Part shown: one piece after another, positions 1-8,551 of the stretch
How positions within the stretch are numbered: position 1 is the first letter of the stretch
How the letters are laid out: each line of letters begins with the position of its first letter
Origin: Nitrospinaceae bacterium
Lineage (GTDB): Bacteria > Nitrospinota > Nitrospinia > Nitrospinales > VA-1
Assembly (NCBI GenBank): GCA_029261695.1
Contig: JAJDAV010000053.1
Location: 1 to 37,583 of the forward strand
Direction of reading: 5' to 3'
Length of the DNA stretch: 37,583 nt
Translations under genes and position numbers: made by a program
The notes under the pieces: generated by a model
What the model saw: only the letters and a program-made list of their open reading frames with translations
Told to the model about the DNA's origin: nothing
Databases searched by the model: none

Positions 1-423
1 TGGGATATTAGATATGTCGGTTTTTTCTTCAAGAGCTTGGATTAATTCCACAATGGTAATATCGCCTTCGCCACTAACCATTAAATCTACGTTGGGGTCA
101 TTTAGGATAAATCTTGGTTCATGTGAACAATGAGGGCCCCCAAAAATAATAGTTGTTTCCGGATTTATTTCTTTTACTTTAGCGGCATCTGCAAATCCGT
201 ATTTACACTCTATCGTCATGACCCCAATGCCAACTACTTGCGGATTAAATGAGTCCATGACTTTCTTTAACTCGCGATCCGGCGAATTAGAGATTCTAAG
301 GTCGAGAATTTTTACTTCATGCCCGGCTCGTTTTAAAACTGAACCAATTGCCAACAATCCCAGCGGCAAAACACGTGACATCGATTTTTTTTCGGCTGCC
401 GGTCTAAGTAATAAAATTCTCAT
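1..423 (-). CDS. B12-binding domain radical SAM protein, N-terminal part (cut by window edge)
   Basis: The reverse strand reads open from an ATG at 423 to the window edge, giving 141 residues beginning MRILLLRPAAEKKSMSRVLP. The pattern of an N-terminal LLLRP strand, a PLGLLAIGSVLKRAGHEV segment, a central VVGIGVMT strand and a later GGPHCSHEP followed by MVSGEGD matches the cobalamin-binding (Rossmann-like) domain that precedes radical SAM domains in the BchE/HpnJ-type family. In that family the FGGPHxS and GEGE-like segments are typical. The CxxxCxxC cluster motif would lie beyond the window, so the radical SAM part and the substrate are not visible. It could also be a stand-alone B12-binding protein. 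No neighbour indicates the pathway. Confidence 0.75.
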   Translation of the reverse strand, partial: MRILLLRPAAEKKSMSRVLPLGLLAIGSVLKRAGHEVKILDLRISNSPDRELKKVMDSFNPQVVGIGVMTIECKYGFADAAKVKEINPETTIIFGGPHCSHEPRFILNDPNVDLMVSGEGDITIVELIQALEEKTDISNIP

Positions 424-751
424 TTCATTTATGCTTTGTTTCTATTCAATATGCGTATTAATTAATAGTGCTCAGTCATCCTGAAATATTTTTCAGCCAT
501 TCAGCAGAATAAATCAAAATTTTTATTTTATTATTAAGAGTAAGCTGATTATTTCTAACACTAAAGTAGACTTGTGAAAGCCTCAATAAAGTTTACCACC
601 GAAATTTATTCTTAAAGCGTTTTTTCTGATGGACCCAGGGAATTGTGGCATTTCCCACAGCGAAAGCCTTGTCCTTGTTTTTTAACTTCTTAATTAACCC
701 TTACAGGTTTTTATAGGTATTTAATTTTCTTAAGAATGGACTTCGGGATGG
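424..751. other. 328-base intergenic region without a convincing gene
   Basis: This gap lies between the start of the B12-binding gene and the end of fur. It is AT-rich. It contains a 6-bp hairpin, CTGAAA/TTTCAG with loop TATT, at 481-496, just upstream of the B12-binding gene. A less AT-rich patch at about 605-690 is open in two minus-strand frames but has no normal start codon; one frame encodes a CGKCH motif. I see no tRNA and no classical terminator here. Confidence 0.5.
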
Positions 752-1180
752 TTAGCGGCACTCGCTACAAAGTCCGAACATGTCGAGCTTATGAGAGGTG
801 ATGGTGAACCCATTACGGCTGGCAACTTCTTCCTGAAACTTTTCAATCAGAGGGTGATTGAATTCGATGATCTTTCCGCATTCAGTGCAAATCATGTGAT
901 CGTGGTGACTATGCATGTATTTGTGCTCATATCTTTTTTGGCCATCGCCAAAATCCAGTTCCGATGCAAGACCACTTTGCGTCAATAGTGCTAATGTCCG
1001 GTAAACCGTTGCCAGACCGACTTTAGGTTCAACGGCTGTTACAAGATTATATAACTCTTCAGCACTAACATGGTTTTCGCAATCGATAAAAGCGTTGAGT
1101 ACTGCGCGTCTTTGTTTGGTGATTTTTAGCTTGTTCTGGACGATATAATCTTCCAAAACTTCCAGCTCTTTGCTTGCCAT
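752..1180 (-). CDS. fur: Fur-family metal-responsive transcriptional regulator
   Basis: The 142-residue protein has the full Fur layout. A winged helix occupies about residues 15-85, with the recognition-helix segment VGLATVYRTL. The metal-binding dimerisation half follows. Visible metal ligands are the His-rich stretch HSHHDH at 91-96, the structural zinc pair C98/C101 (CTEC) and a second pair C138/C141 (CSEC). Fur proteins bind Fe(II) and repress iron uptake genes at 19-bp GATAAT-type boxes; PerR and Zur share the fold, so iron specificity is an inference. It is supported by a good Fur box in this window at 31422-31440, in front of an iron permease. The gene is monocistronic or precedes nothing on its strand that looks related; its own promoter is at 1219-1248. 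Confidence 0.9.
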   Translation of the reverse strand: MASKELEVLEDYIVQNKLKITKQRRAVLNAFIDCENHVSAEELYNLVTAVEPKVGLATVYRTLALLTQSGLASELDFGDGQKRYEHKYMHSHHDHMICTECGKIIEFNHPLIEKFQEEVASRNGFTITSHKLDMFGLCSECR

Positions 1181-1218
1181 ATTTTGCTCTTAATTTGTCG
1201 TTTAAAAATCAGATCGGT

Positions 1219-1248
1219 AATCTAGCACGGTCACTGGCAAAGGGTCAA
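1219..1248 (-). promoter_or_regulatory. Candidate sigma70 promoter of fur
   Basis: On the minus strand a -35 TTGACC (1243-1248) is separated by 18 bases from a -10 TAGATT (1219-1224). The -10 is preceded by TGC, giving an extended -10. The predicted transcript start is near 1212, about 32 bases before the fur ATG. No clear Fur box overlaps it, so autoregulation is not supported by the sequence. Confidence 0.5.
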
Positions 1249-1313
1249 TATTGCCACATATTAATTAGATGGAGCTGAATATATAAGGTTGCACCTTTTT
1301 ACAAAGTTTAACT

Positions 1314-2576
1314 TTATGAATTCACCCATTTCCCAATGCTTGAAGATAGGGTATTTGACTCAATATTGTGTTGCTCCCCACTGTCCATATTCTTTAAGAC
1401 ATATTTCCCAGAAGTAATTTCATTATCACCTATTATTAAAGTGAACTTACAATCGGATTTATTGGCTTTACGCATCTGACTTTTCATACTTCCCATTTCA
1501 TAATCTCGGCCTACTTTAAATCCAGCAAGCCTCAATTCATGTGCGGCTTGAAATCCAGGGATTTTGGCAGCATCACCCAAACATACTAAATATATATCAC
1601 ACGCTTTATTTGGGTTTACGTCGTTCTCAAAGGGAATTAATGACACGAGACGTTCAATCCCCAAAGCAAATCCGAAACATGGGGTTGAAGGCCCTGACAG
1701 TTCTTCTACCAGCGTGTCGTATCGCCCACCACCACAAATTGCATTTTGTGCTCCCAGATTATTAGAGGTCACCTCAAAAGCGGTCATATTGTAATAATCC
1801 AAACCTCGGACGAGGTTGGTATTTATTGTATAGGGAGTTTTTGCAATATCCAGTAGTTGTTGCACTTCTGCAAAATGTTGTGCGCTGGTTTCATCCAAAT
1901 GATCTATCATTTTGGGAAGATTTTTGGCAATCTCTCCGCATTGTTCTGCCTTGCAATCCAGAACTCGTAATGGATTTCTCTCATATCGGTTCGTGCAGTT
2001 ATTGCATAGTTTGTCCAAGTGTTTTTCTATAGCTGATTTTAAAATTTCTCTATATTGAGGGCGGCAATTCTTATTCCCAAGGCTATTGATTTGGAGTGTA
2101 GAGTCTTTAAGGCCAAGTTTGCGGAAAAATTCAATGAGCATTGTCATTACTTCCACATCTACCGCTGGGCTTTGAGATCCCATTGCTTCTACCCCAATTT
2201 GATAAAACTGCCGCAACCTTCCTGCTTGTGGACGTTCGTAGCGGAACATGGGTCCAATGTAAAACATTTTAGTGACAGAAGGGGGAGCGTACATTTTATG
2301 TTCGATGTAAGCTCGAGCGACAGATGCAGTACCTTCCGGACGTAATGTTATAGAGTCACCTCCACGATCCTCGAAGGTGTACATTTCCTTCTCTACGATG
2401 TCGGTGGTCTCTCCTATACTGCGAGAAAAGAGGCGGGTGTCTTCAAAAATTGGAACCCGAATTTCCTCAAAACCGTAAAGTGGAAAAATACTGTGCGCGA
2501 TAGATTCCACCCATTGCCATTTCCAGATTTCATCTGGCAATATATCTTTTACGCCACGGATGCTTTGTAATTTCAT
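1314..2576 (-). CDS. hisS: Histidyl-tRNA synthetase
   Basis: This class II aminoacyl-tRNA synthetase charges tRNA-His in the cytoplasm. The 420-residue length is normal for the bacterial enzyme. Visible signatures are the N-terminal IRGVKDILP, motif 2 FRYERPQAGRLRQFYQIGVE (near residues 112-131), the histidine-specific RGLDYYNMTAFEV loop and the motif 3 region GGGRYDTLVEELSG followed by FGFALGIERL. The C-terminal anticodon-binding domain occupies about the last 90 residues. The start ATG at 2576 is preceded by TGGGAAAATT, a modest ribosome binding site. It sits between fur and fbp on the same strand with gaps of 133 and 105 bases, so it is probably its own transcription unit. Confidence 0.97.
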   Translation of the reverse strand: MKLQSIRGVKDILPDEIWKWQWVESIAHSIFPLYGFEEIRVPIFEDTRLFSRSIGETTDIVEKEMYTFEDRGGDSITLRPEGTASVARAYIEHKMYAPPSVTKMFYIGPMFRYERPQAGRLRQFYQIGVEAMGSQSPAVDVEVMTMLIEFFRKLGLKDSTLQINSLGNKNCRPQYREILKSAIEKHLDKLCNNCTNRYERNPLRVLDCKAEQCGEIAKNLPKMIDHLDETSAQHFAEVQQLLDIAKTPYTINTNLVRGLDYYNMTAFEVTSNNLGAQNAICGGGRYDTLVEELSGPSTPCFGFALGIERLVSLIPFENDVNPNKACDIYLVCLGDAAKIPGFQAAHELRLAGFKVGRDYEMGSMKSQMRKANKSDCKFTLIIGDNEITSGKYVLKNMDSGEQHNIESNTLSSSIGKWVNS

Positions 2577-2681
2577 AATTTTCCCAGCAAGTAGTTACAG
2601 TTTATCATTGGATCAGGGGTAAAAAAGAGTGGGGTGTATGCTTTTAATAACTATTAATTTAAGAGCGGGTTTAGGTTTGGA

Positions 2682-3716
2682 TTAACCGCTCAACCATTTA
2701 AACCAACCGCCTTTTTTTTCTGTTGCGCTGAGATGGGATTCTGCCATTTCAACGTCTTTTTTGCTGCCAATAAACAAGGGCAGTCGATCATGAATTCCTT
2801 TCGGAGTAATGTCCAGAATCCGTTGTTTTCCTGTAGAGGCTTTTCCACCGGCATTTTCTACAATTAACGCTAAAGGTGCAGCTTCGAAAGAAAATCGTAA
2901 TTTTCCTTTTGGACTATTTTTGTCTTTCGGATACATAAAAAGTCCGCCTTTCAGTAAAGTACGATGAAAGTCCGCTACCAGTGAGCCAATATATCGGAGT
3001 TTATAAGGACGGCCAGAAGAGGGATTGTCTTCTTTTAAAAAGGATACCAGATTTTTTTGATTTTCTTCCCATATGCCCCAGTTGCCTTCGTTGGCACTGT
3101 ATGTTGAGCCTTGTTCTGGAATTTTCAGATCTGGATGGGAAAGGAAAAATTCACCTAATGAAGGATCAAGGGTAAAGCCATAGACCCCTTGGCCAGCAGT
3201 GTAAACAAGTATGGTGCTGGAACCATAAACTATATAACCGGCTGCAACTTGTTCGTCGCCTTTTTGCCTTAAGTCTTCATCAGTGACTTCGTCTCCCTCG
3301 CTCTTTTTACGATAAATCGAAAATATAGTCCCTATATTAACGTTAACATCAATATTTGACGATCCATCGAGAGGATCCATCATAAATATATATTTCCCAG
3401 GATTGTCTTCAGAAGGAATTATATAAGGATCTTCTTTTTCCTCAGAAGTGATGGCACATACGGCCTCTGATTTCCCAATTATTGTAGTGAATGTAATATC
3501 TGAGAACTCATCCAGCTTTTGGACTTCTTCTCCTTGGACATTGATTTTTCCTGTTAGACCCAGGACATTTTCACCAATACCGGCGCTGTTCACCTCTAGA
3601 GAAATAATTTTTGATGCCACAATTATTTCATTCATCAAAGTAGTGAATTCTCCAGTAGCACCTGGGTTGGATTTTTCCTGCTGTCGAATATGTTGAACAA
3701 AAGTAGTTCGTTCCAT
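2682..3716 (-). CDS. fbp: Fructose-1,6-bisphosphatase, class I
   Basis: It hydrolyses fructose 1,6-bisphosphate to fructose 6-phosphate in gluconeogenesis or the Calvin cycle. The 344-residue length fits class I enzymes. The metal-binding signature DPLDGSS lies at residues 114-120, followed by NIDVNVNIGTIFSIYR. The downstream LRYIGSLVADFHRTL and the substrate-site segment GKLRFSFEAAPLALIVENAGG are also typical. The C-terminus ends in a short KKGGWFKWLSG extension. It has no sugar-metabolism neighbour here. An 8-bp AT-rich inverted repeat (3762-3769 with 3803-3810) lies upstream, but no promoter is clear enough to assign. Confidence 0.96.
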   Translation of the reverse strand: MERTTFVQHIRQQEKSNPGATGEFTTLMNEIIVASKIISLEVNSAGIGENVLGLTGKINVQGEEVQKLDEFSDITFTTIIGKSEAVCAITSEEKEDPYIIPSEDNPGKYIFMMDPLDGSSNIDVNVNIGTIFSIYRKKSEGDEVTDEDLRQKGDEQVAAGYIVYGSSTILVYTAGQGVYGFTLDPSLGEFFLSHPDLKIPEQGSTYSANEGNWGIWEENQKNLVSFLKEDNPSSGRPYKLRYIGSLVADFHRTLLKGGLFMYPKDKNSPKGKLRFSFEAAPLALIVENAGGKASTGKQRILDITPKGIHDRLPLFIGSKKDVEMAESHLSATEKKGGWFKWLSG

Positions 3717-3901
3717 AACTTATATAGTTCCGTTAAGATAAATTTAATTAAATCCCGCCCCAAATTTTCTTAGATTCATAATTAAGAAGCTAATTAAGTA
3801 ATGAAAATTTAAAGGTGGGAATGGACGGGAATTTTACATTATTTCTAATGCTCTAGCAATTGAAATGCCAAGAGGGAAAGTAGAAACAAATTGTCAGGAG
3901 G

Positions 3902-5464
3902 CTAGACTTTTTTATTACCACCTGATCCGTTTTCCCCTTGTAACTCCGTCACCATTTGGTTGAGTTCATCTGCCAGAACAGTTAACTCTGTAGTAACTAA
4001 TGAGGTTTGATCAATGGCTTGGGTGGATTGTTTGATGCCCGTTTGAATTTCTTTTAAAGCGATAAAAACCTGTGAGGTAGCCGTTTTTTCTTGCATCGTT
4101 GCCAATGAAATTTGTTTCATTGCTTCATTTGTTGATTTTGCACCTGATAACAGACTATCTAAATGCTCGTGTGCTCTGTTTGTTAGTTCTGCTCCAGTTT
4201 GGATATGTTTTGATTCTTTCTCTGATGCTAGAATTAAACGATTAACTCCCTGTTGAATTTCCTCAACGATCAATTCAATCTCGGCTGTGGAATCCATAAC
4301 ACTATCAGCAAGGCGTCGTATCTCAACAGCAACGACTCCAAATCGTTTGCCCTCATCACCCGCTGCAGAAGCCTCAATTGCAGCGTTGAAGGCAATCAGT
4401 TTCGTTTGGTCCGCAATATGGTTGATGATCTCCATAACTTTACCAACTTCTTTTGATTTTTTCCCAAGCTGGATTACAGACTCAACACTTTGATTGCTAT
4501 CTTTTGTGATTGTATCCATGTTTAGTTGTATGGATTTTATTATGTTCATTCCCTTTTCAGACTCTTCCAAATTAGTTTCTGCAATCTGCAATACAGAGCC
4601 GGAGCTTTGGGCAACCTGAGAGGAGGAAACTGAAAGCTCTTCGAGAGTTGAGGTGATGTCCGTTATTCTTTCGGACTGCTGCTTCATTATTATCGATTGA
4701 TCTTTAACCGTAGACGAAATGTTCTGCGACGATTTGTATAAGGTTTTTGCGGAATTAAAAATTTTGTCTACTTGATTTTCAATAGACTTTTTAATGTTTT
4801 CCACCATTTTTATAAAGCATGTGCCTAGATAACCAATCTCATCTTTAGTGGTGATATTGATTTTTACAGTAGTATTACCCTTCGATACTTCTGTCGCGGC
4901 TTCTGTCAATTGTTGGATAGGGCGGGTGATAATATTACTAAATATCAGGGATAAAATTGACCCGATTACAAAGATTCCGAAACATGAATAGAGTGTGAAG
5001 GTTTTATTTTCTTCAATGCTGCTGTACATGTCCTCTAATGATAGAGCCAACATTAATGTTCCATGTGGTTTGTCCTGATATTCTATTGGAACCGTGACAA
5101 ATAGTTTGTGGTCCTGTTCAAAAGGTTCGTTATATTTTAGGAAGTTGTTTAAATTTGGATTGAGTTTTTTAGGATCAAAAACTGATATTTTTTTCTGGTT
5201 GGTATCAAAAATTCCAAGGTAAACAAGCCTTGAATCTTTTTTTGCCCATTCAATCGCTACCCCTATACTTTCGAAGTCTAGAAGCTTTAGACTAATACCT
5301 GTAGATAAAGCAACAACCTCAGCCATATTGTGGACATGACTTTGGATGCTTTTTAAGGCTTGTTTTTTATGTGCCTGTGGATAGTAATTGTAGTTGAAAA
5401 TTGATATTAGGAAAATGATGAAAGAAAACAGAAGAAATAGTTTTAATCTGATGGATATTTTCAT
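3902..5464 (-). CDS. Methyl-accepting chemotaxis protein
   Basis: This 520-residue transmembrane receptor has TM1 at about residues 7-26, a periplasmic sensor of about 120 residues, and TM2 at about 157-177. A HAMP domain at about 178-235 starts with the proline in NIITRPIQQL. The rest is a long cytoplasmic coiled-coil signalling domain. The hairpin tip is recognisable (QTKLIAFNAAIEASAAG, then KRFGVVAVEIRRLADS), but it departs from the common QTNLLALNAAIEAARAG form. There is no C-terminal receptor-methylation docking pentapeptide; the protein ends in GGNKKV. No che gene is in the window, so it is an orphan receptor. The ligand is unknown; the periplasmic part resembles small four-helix or single-PAS sensors too weakly to choose. 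Confidence 0.92.
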   Translation of the reverse strand: MKISIRLKLFLLFSFIIFLISIFNYNYYPQAHKKQALKSIQSHVHNMAEVVALSTGISLKLLDFESIGVAIEWAKKDSRLVYLGIFDTNQKKISVFDPKKLNPNLNNFLKYNEPFEQDHKLFVTVPIEYQDKPHGTLMLALSLEDMYSSIEENKTFTLYSCFGIFVIGSILSLIFSNIITRPIQQLTEAATEVSKGNTTVKINITTKDEIGYLGTCFIKMVENIKKSIENQVDKIFNSAKTLYKSSQNISSTVKDQSIIMKQQSERITDITSTLEELSVSSSQVAQSSGSVLQIAETNLEESEKGMNIIKSIQLNMDTITKDSNQSVESVIQLGKKSKEVGKVMEIINHIADQTKLIAFNAAIEASAAGDEGKRFGVVAVEIRRLADSVMDSTAEIELIVEEIQQGVNRLILASEKESKHIQTGAELTNRAHEHLDSLLSGAKSTNEAMKQISLATMQEKTATSQVFIALKEIQTGIKQSTQAIDQTSLVTTELTVLADELNQMVTELQGENGSGGNKKV

Positions 5465-5547
5465 AAAGAGACCCCCATTTTCAATTTATGAAGGAAGTGA
5501 AAATTTCCATTAAGGAATCGCAAGAAGAAGATTCAAGCTGAAGTAAT

Positions 5548-5946
5548 TTATTTGAATCTGGCATCAAGTATGGTGTGGGTGATACGGCTGTCTTCTTTAC
5601 CGGGTCCCTCAACAACAATAGAACAGCCTAATATCCGGAGTTGATCGGGTTTTAAATTAAAATCTCTTTTGCTTGGGTACCAGTTATTGGGGTCAGGGGA
5701 CATGTCTGTTTCTATTGTGACAACAATGTCTTTCGAACTATGCGAGTTTTTTACTTTTCTGTAGATTCCCTTTCCTTCTCCACACGTACCATTATTGAGT
5801 AGAGGTTGTACATTTGATAATGCGGAAGAGGATGCGCTAGAAGAGCTTTTATCTACGGAAGCACAGGAAACTATCCCGCTCACAAAGAAACCGCAAAGAA
5901 TTATTTTTAAGCCTGTCTTGGTAAAATTAGATATAAAGGTCGCCAT
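5548..5946 (-). CDS. Small predicted lipoprotein, unknown function
   Basis: The 132-residue product has a hydrophobic signal segment at about 13-28 ending in a lipobox-like IVSC at about residue 28. A low-complexity serine linker (SSSSASSSALS) follows, as in outer-membrane-anchored lipoproteins. The mature domain is small and rich in beta-type sequence, with two further cysteines (in NGTCGEGKG and ILGCSIVVEG) that could form a disulfide. I do not recognise a family. It lies 10 bases downstream of the DUF4399 gene on the same strand, so the two exported proteins are probably co-transcribed. Its own ribosome binding site is weak, which fits translational coupling. Confidence 0.7.
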   Translation of the reverse strand: MATFISNFTKTGLKIILCGFFVSGIVSCASVDKSSSSASSSALSNVQPLLNNGTCGEGKGIYRKVKNSHSSKDIVVTIETDMSPDPNNWYPSKRDFNLKPDQLRILGCSIVVEGPGKEDSRITHTILDARFK

Positions 5947-5956
5947 GGAATTCTAA

Positions 5957-6361
5957 TTAGTCCTTGATAGAAATAATAATTCGGTCAGTAATGGGTGGAT
6001 CATAGGGAATGTGGTTTCCGTAAGCAAAAACTGCATATATCACATGTCGTCCTGGAACTAGCTTCAAATCCTTGCATTTGGAACCGTCTCCCATATGGAT
6101 TTCCTGCTTTCCAATAGGTTGACTTAAATCGGCAGGCAATGAGTTAAGCAGTAAGTGGTGATGGCCTCTACCTTCATTGATGCCTTTTTTGGCTTTTTCG
6201 ACAATGATTCCACTTACTTTCATGCACACTTTTACGGGACTGCTTAACTGCTCATTATTAGAAGGTTGAATAATTTTCACGGCTCTATCACCGGCCCAAA
6301 CTGGCTGAGATAAAATCATTAAAACAAAAACTATACCTACCGCTATCGAGTTTTTATTCAT
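5957..6361 (-). CDS. DUF4399-type secreted protein
   Basis: The 134-residue protein has a cleavable signal peptide (about residues 1-23, ending QPVWA). The mature part contains EGRGHHHLLLN and later GRHVIYAVFAYGNHIPYDPP, the hallmark pattern of DUF4399 proteins (small periplasmic beta-sandwich domains). The HHH cluster and a cysteine pair suggest metal or ligand binding, but no function is established. The start ATG has a good GGAG site 7 bases upstream. It is the first gene of a probable two-gene unit with the lipoprotein at 5548-5946. Confidence 0.75.
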   Translation of the reverse strand: MNKNSIAVGIVFVLMILSQPVWAGDRAVKIIQPSNNEQLSSPVKVCMKVSGIIVEKAKKGINEGRGHHHLLLNSLPADLSQPIGKQEIHMGDGSKCKDLKLVPGRHVIYAVFAYGNHIPYDPPITDRIIISIKD

Positions 6362-6442
6362 GTATTGCTCCGCATTCTAAATAACCTTTTGAATTAAGAT
6401 ATAATAACTTATTTTTTCGATTGCGACAAACAATTACAGCAG

Positions 6443-8281
6443 TTAACCGACTGATGCGGCAATAGGGTTACGGCTTTTCGAATACCTTTTTCGGTCATTT
6501 TCGTTAAGTATCTTTTTACGAAGGCGGATATTTTTTGGGGTTATTTCCGCCAGCTCATCCTCGTTAAGAAAGCTGAGGATTTGCTCTAAGCTCATTTTTG
6601 TGGGCGGTGTCAACGTGATATGTACATCATGCCCGGAAGTGCGCATATTGGTCAGTTTTTTTTCTTTGCAAACATTTACGACAAGGTCATTATCTTTATT
6701 GTTTTCACCCACAATCATTCCAGTATAAACCTCTTCACCGGCCGCCCAGAACAAGGTGCCTCGTTCTTGCAGGTTGAATAGAGAGAACCCGGTGGTTGCG
6801 CCATTTTCGAGTGAGATTAAAACACCATTGACCCTTTGGGCAATTTCTCCACAATGCGGAATGAATTGTTGGAAGTTTCTATTAATCACACCAGTCCCTT
6901 TGGTCATAGTGAGAAATTCAGATCGAAACCCAAACAAACCTCTTGTGGGAATGACAAACTCAAGCCGTGAATTACCTTCATTTTGAGCCATGTCTTTAAG
7001 GGTGGCTCTTCGTTTACCCATTGCCTCCATAATGCTGCCAACATATTGTTCTTCGATATCCAGGATGACAAATTCTTCAGGTTCATGGGGAACCCCATCC
7101 ACATCCTTTATTAATACTTCAGGGCGGGAGATACTAAATTCATATCCTTCGCGTCGCATGGTTTCAATGAGAATGGTGAGGTGAAGTTCGCCTCTACCCG
7201 AGACTTTGAAGGTGTCCTGCGTTTCGGTTTCCTCTACTCTCAACGAGACATTCGAACGTATTTCTCTATATAATCGATCGCGGATTTGTCGCGATGTTAC
7301 AAACTCGCCTTCTCGTCCTGCAAATGGAGATGAGTTTATGGAAAAATGAATGGCCAGAGTGGGTTCATCTATTTCAATAACAGGTAACGCATCAGGGAAT
7401 TCGATATCAGTGAGTGTTTCGCCAATTTCAACTTCCTTCATACCGGCTACTCCAATAATGTCGCCAGTGGTTGCTTCTTCTGATTCTATTTTTTTTAATC
7501 CTTCATATGTATAAAGTTTAGACATAGAAAAAGTTTTTGGAACTCCATCTCTGTCAATTTGTGTATAGTTCTTTTTCGCTTTAACTCGACCTCGATTTAC
7601 TTTCCCAACTGCAATTCTGCCGACATAGTCGTCATAATCCATAGATGAAACCAGCATTTGAAATCCACCCTCAGAATCCCCTACGTGACTAGGAACTTTT
7701 TCAATAATCATATCTAGAAGAGGGGTGATGTCGTTATTTGGCCCTAATGGAGTTTCTCTAGAAATTCCCTGTTTAGCGGAAGTGTAGATAATAGAAAAAT
7801 CCAACTGCTCATCATTAGCTCCCAATTCAACAAACAAATCAAAAACCTCATCAACGACTTGTTCCGTTCGAGATGCAGGGCGATCGATTTTGTTGACCAC
7901 AACGATCGGTTTTAGTCCTAATTCCAAAGATTTTTTCAATACAAATCGAGTTTGGGGCATGGGGCCTTCTACGGCATCTGCTAATAATAAAACCCCATTG
8001 ACCATTTTTAATATGCGTTCAACCTCGCCACCGAAATCCGCATGGCCTGGTGTATCGACAATATTAATTTTATGGTCCTTATAAAAGATGGCTGCATTTT
8101 TGGAAAAGATAGTAATGCCTCTTTCCTTTTCCAATTCATTGCTATCCATGATGCAGGTTCCCGAGAGTTCGCTTTCTCGAAACATGCCGCTTTGTCGGAG
8201 AAGGCAGTCCACTAAGGTGGTTTTCCCATGATCAACATGAGCAATAATTCCAATGTTTCTAATAGATTTTTGGTCGAGCAT
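6443..8281 (-). CDS. typA: Ribosome-associated GTPase TypA/BipA
   Basis: This translational GTPase binds the ribosome and assists large-subunit assembly and stress adaptation. The G-domain motifs are complete: AHVDHGKTT (P-loop), DTPGHADF (G3), NKID (G4) and TSAKQG (G5). The elongation-factor-like domains II, III and V follow, then the BipA-specific C-terminal domain with RGTLFWAAGEEVYTGMIVGE. The length is 612 residues. I chose the ATG at 8281 because an AAAGGA site lies four to five bases upstream; a TTG at 8299 in the same frame would place that site inside the coding region. It is transcribed away from the xerD-like gene, with a 270-base gap between the two starts. Confidence 0.97.
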   Translation of the reverse strand: MLDQKSIRNIGIIAHVDHGKTTLVDCLLRQSGMFRESELSGTCIMDSNELEKERGITIFSKNAAIFYKDHKINIVDTPGHADFGGEVERILKMVNGVLLLADAVEGPMPQTRFVLKKSLELGLKPIVVVNKIDRPASRTEQVVDEVFDLFVELGANDEQLDFSIIYTSAKQGISRETPLGPNNDITPLLDMIIEKVPSHVGDSEGGFQMLVSSMDYDDYVGRIAVGKVNRGRVKAKKNYTQIDRDGVPKTFSMSKLYTYEGLKKIESEEATTGDIIGVAGMKEVEIGETLTDIEFPDALPVIEIDEPTLAIHFSINSSPFAGREGEFVTSRQIRDRLYREIRSNVSLRVEETETQDTFKVSGRGELHLTILIETMRREGYEFSISRPEVLIKDVDGVPHEPEEFVILDIEEQYVGSIMEAMGKRRATLKDMAQNEGNSRLEFVIPTRGLFGFRSEFLTMTKGTGVINRNFQQFIPHCGEIAQRVNGVLISLENGATTGFSLFNLQERGTLFWAAGEEVYTGMIVGENNKDNDLVVNVCKEKKLTNMRTSGHDVHITLTPPTKMSLEQILSFLNEDELAEITPKNIRLRKKILNENDRKRYSKSRNPIAASVG

Positions 8282-8387
8282 TTTTTCCTTTAATATCAAT
8301 GATATATAATTAAATAGTTAACAAGCTAACTTAAGGCTCTTTGGCTTTAAAGTTGAATTAATTGTGTACTGTGTTGACTTACCCGCA

Positions 8388-8434
8388 GGAGAGGTTATTT
8401 GCGGCGAAGCTTCTGGGATGGGATGAACCAATAA
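8388..8434 (+). other. Possible leader peptide or structured element in the typA-xerD intergenic region
   Basis: A strong Shine-Dalgarno-like GGAGAGG (8388-8394) is followed after a few bases by TTG (8399) and 11 codons (reading MRRSFWDGMNQ if TTG initiates) before TAA. The patch is GC-richer than its surroundings. It overlaps a 5-bp inverted repeat, CCGCA (8383-8387) with TGCGG (8400-8404). It could be a leader peptide, a small RNA part or chance. Confidence 0.2.
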
Positions 8435-8516
8435 GGGAACATAGTTTTTTCTTGCGAAATTGTCGAAAGATTAGAATAACAGAATGCTTGTGAGAAACCT
8501 AAATAAAAATATATGT

Positions 8517-8545
8517 TTGTAAACCATTGAAAATTATATCATAAT
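8517..8545 (+). promoter_or_regulatory. Candidate promoter giving a leaderless xerD-like transcript
   Basis: TTGTAA (8517-8522) and CATAAT (8540-8545) are separated by exactly 17 bases. The -10 ends six bases before the ATG at 8552, so the expected start of transcription falls on or next to the initiation codon. No Shine-Dalgarno sequence precedes that ATG, which agrees with leaderless initiation. Confidence 0.4.
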
Positions 8546-8551
8546 TTTACT

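Noticed and set aside
3762-3810. 8-bp inverted repeat AAATTTTC/GAAAATTT between fbp and the chemoreceptor gene
   Set aside because: It is entirely AT-rich with a 33-base loop and no T run; expected by chance in DNA of this composition.
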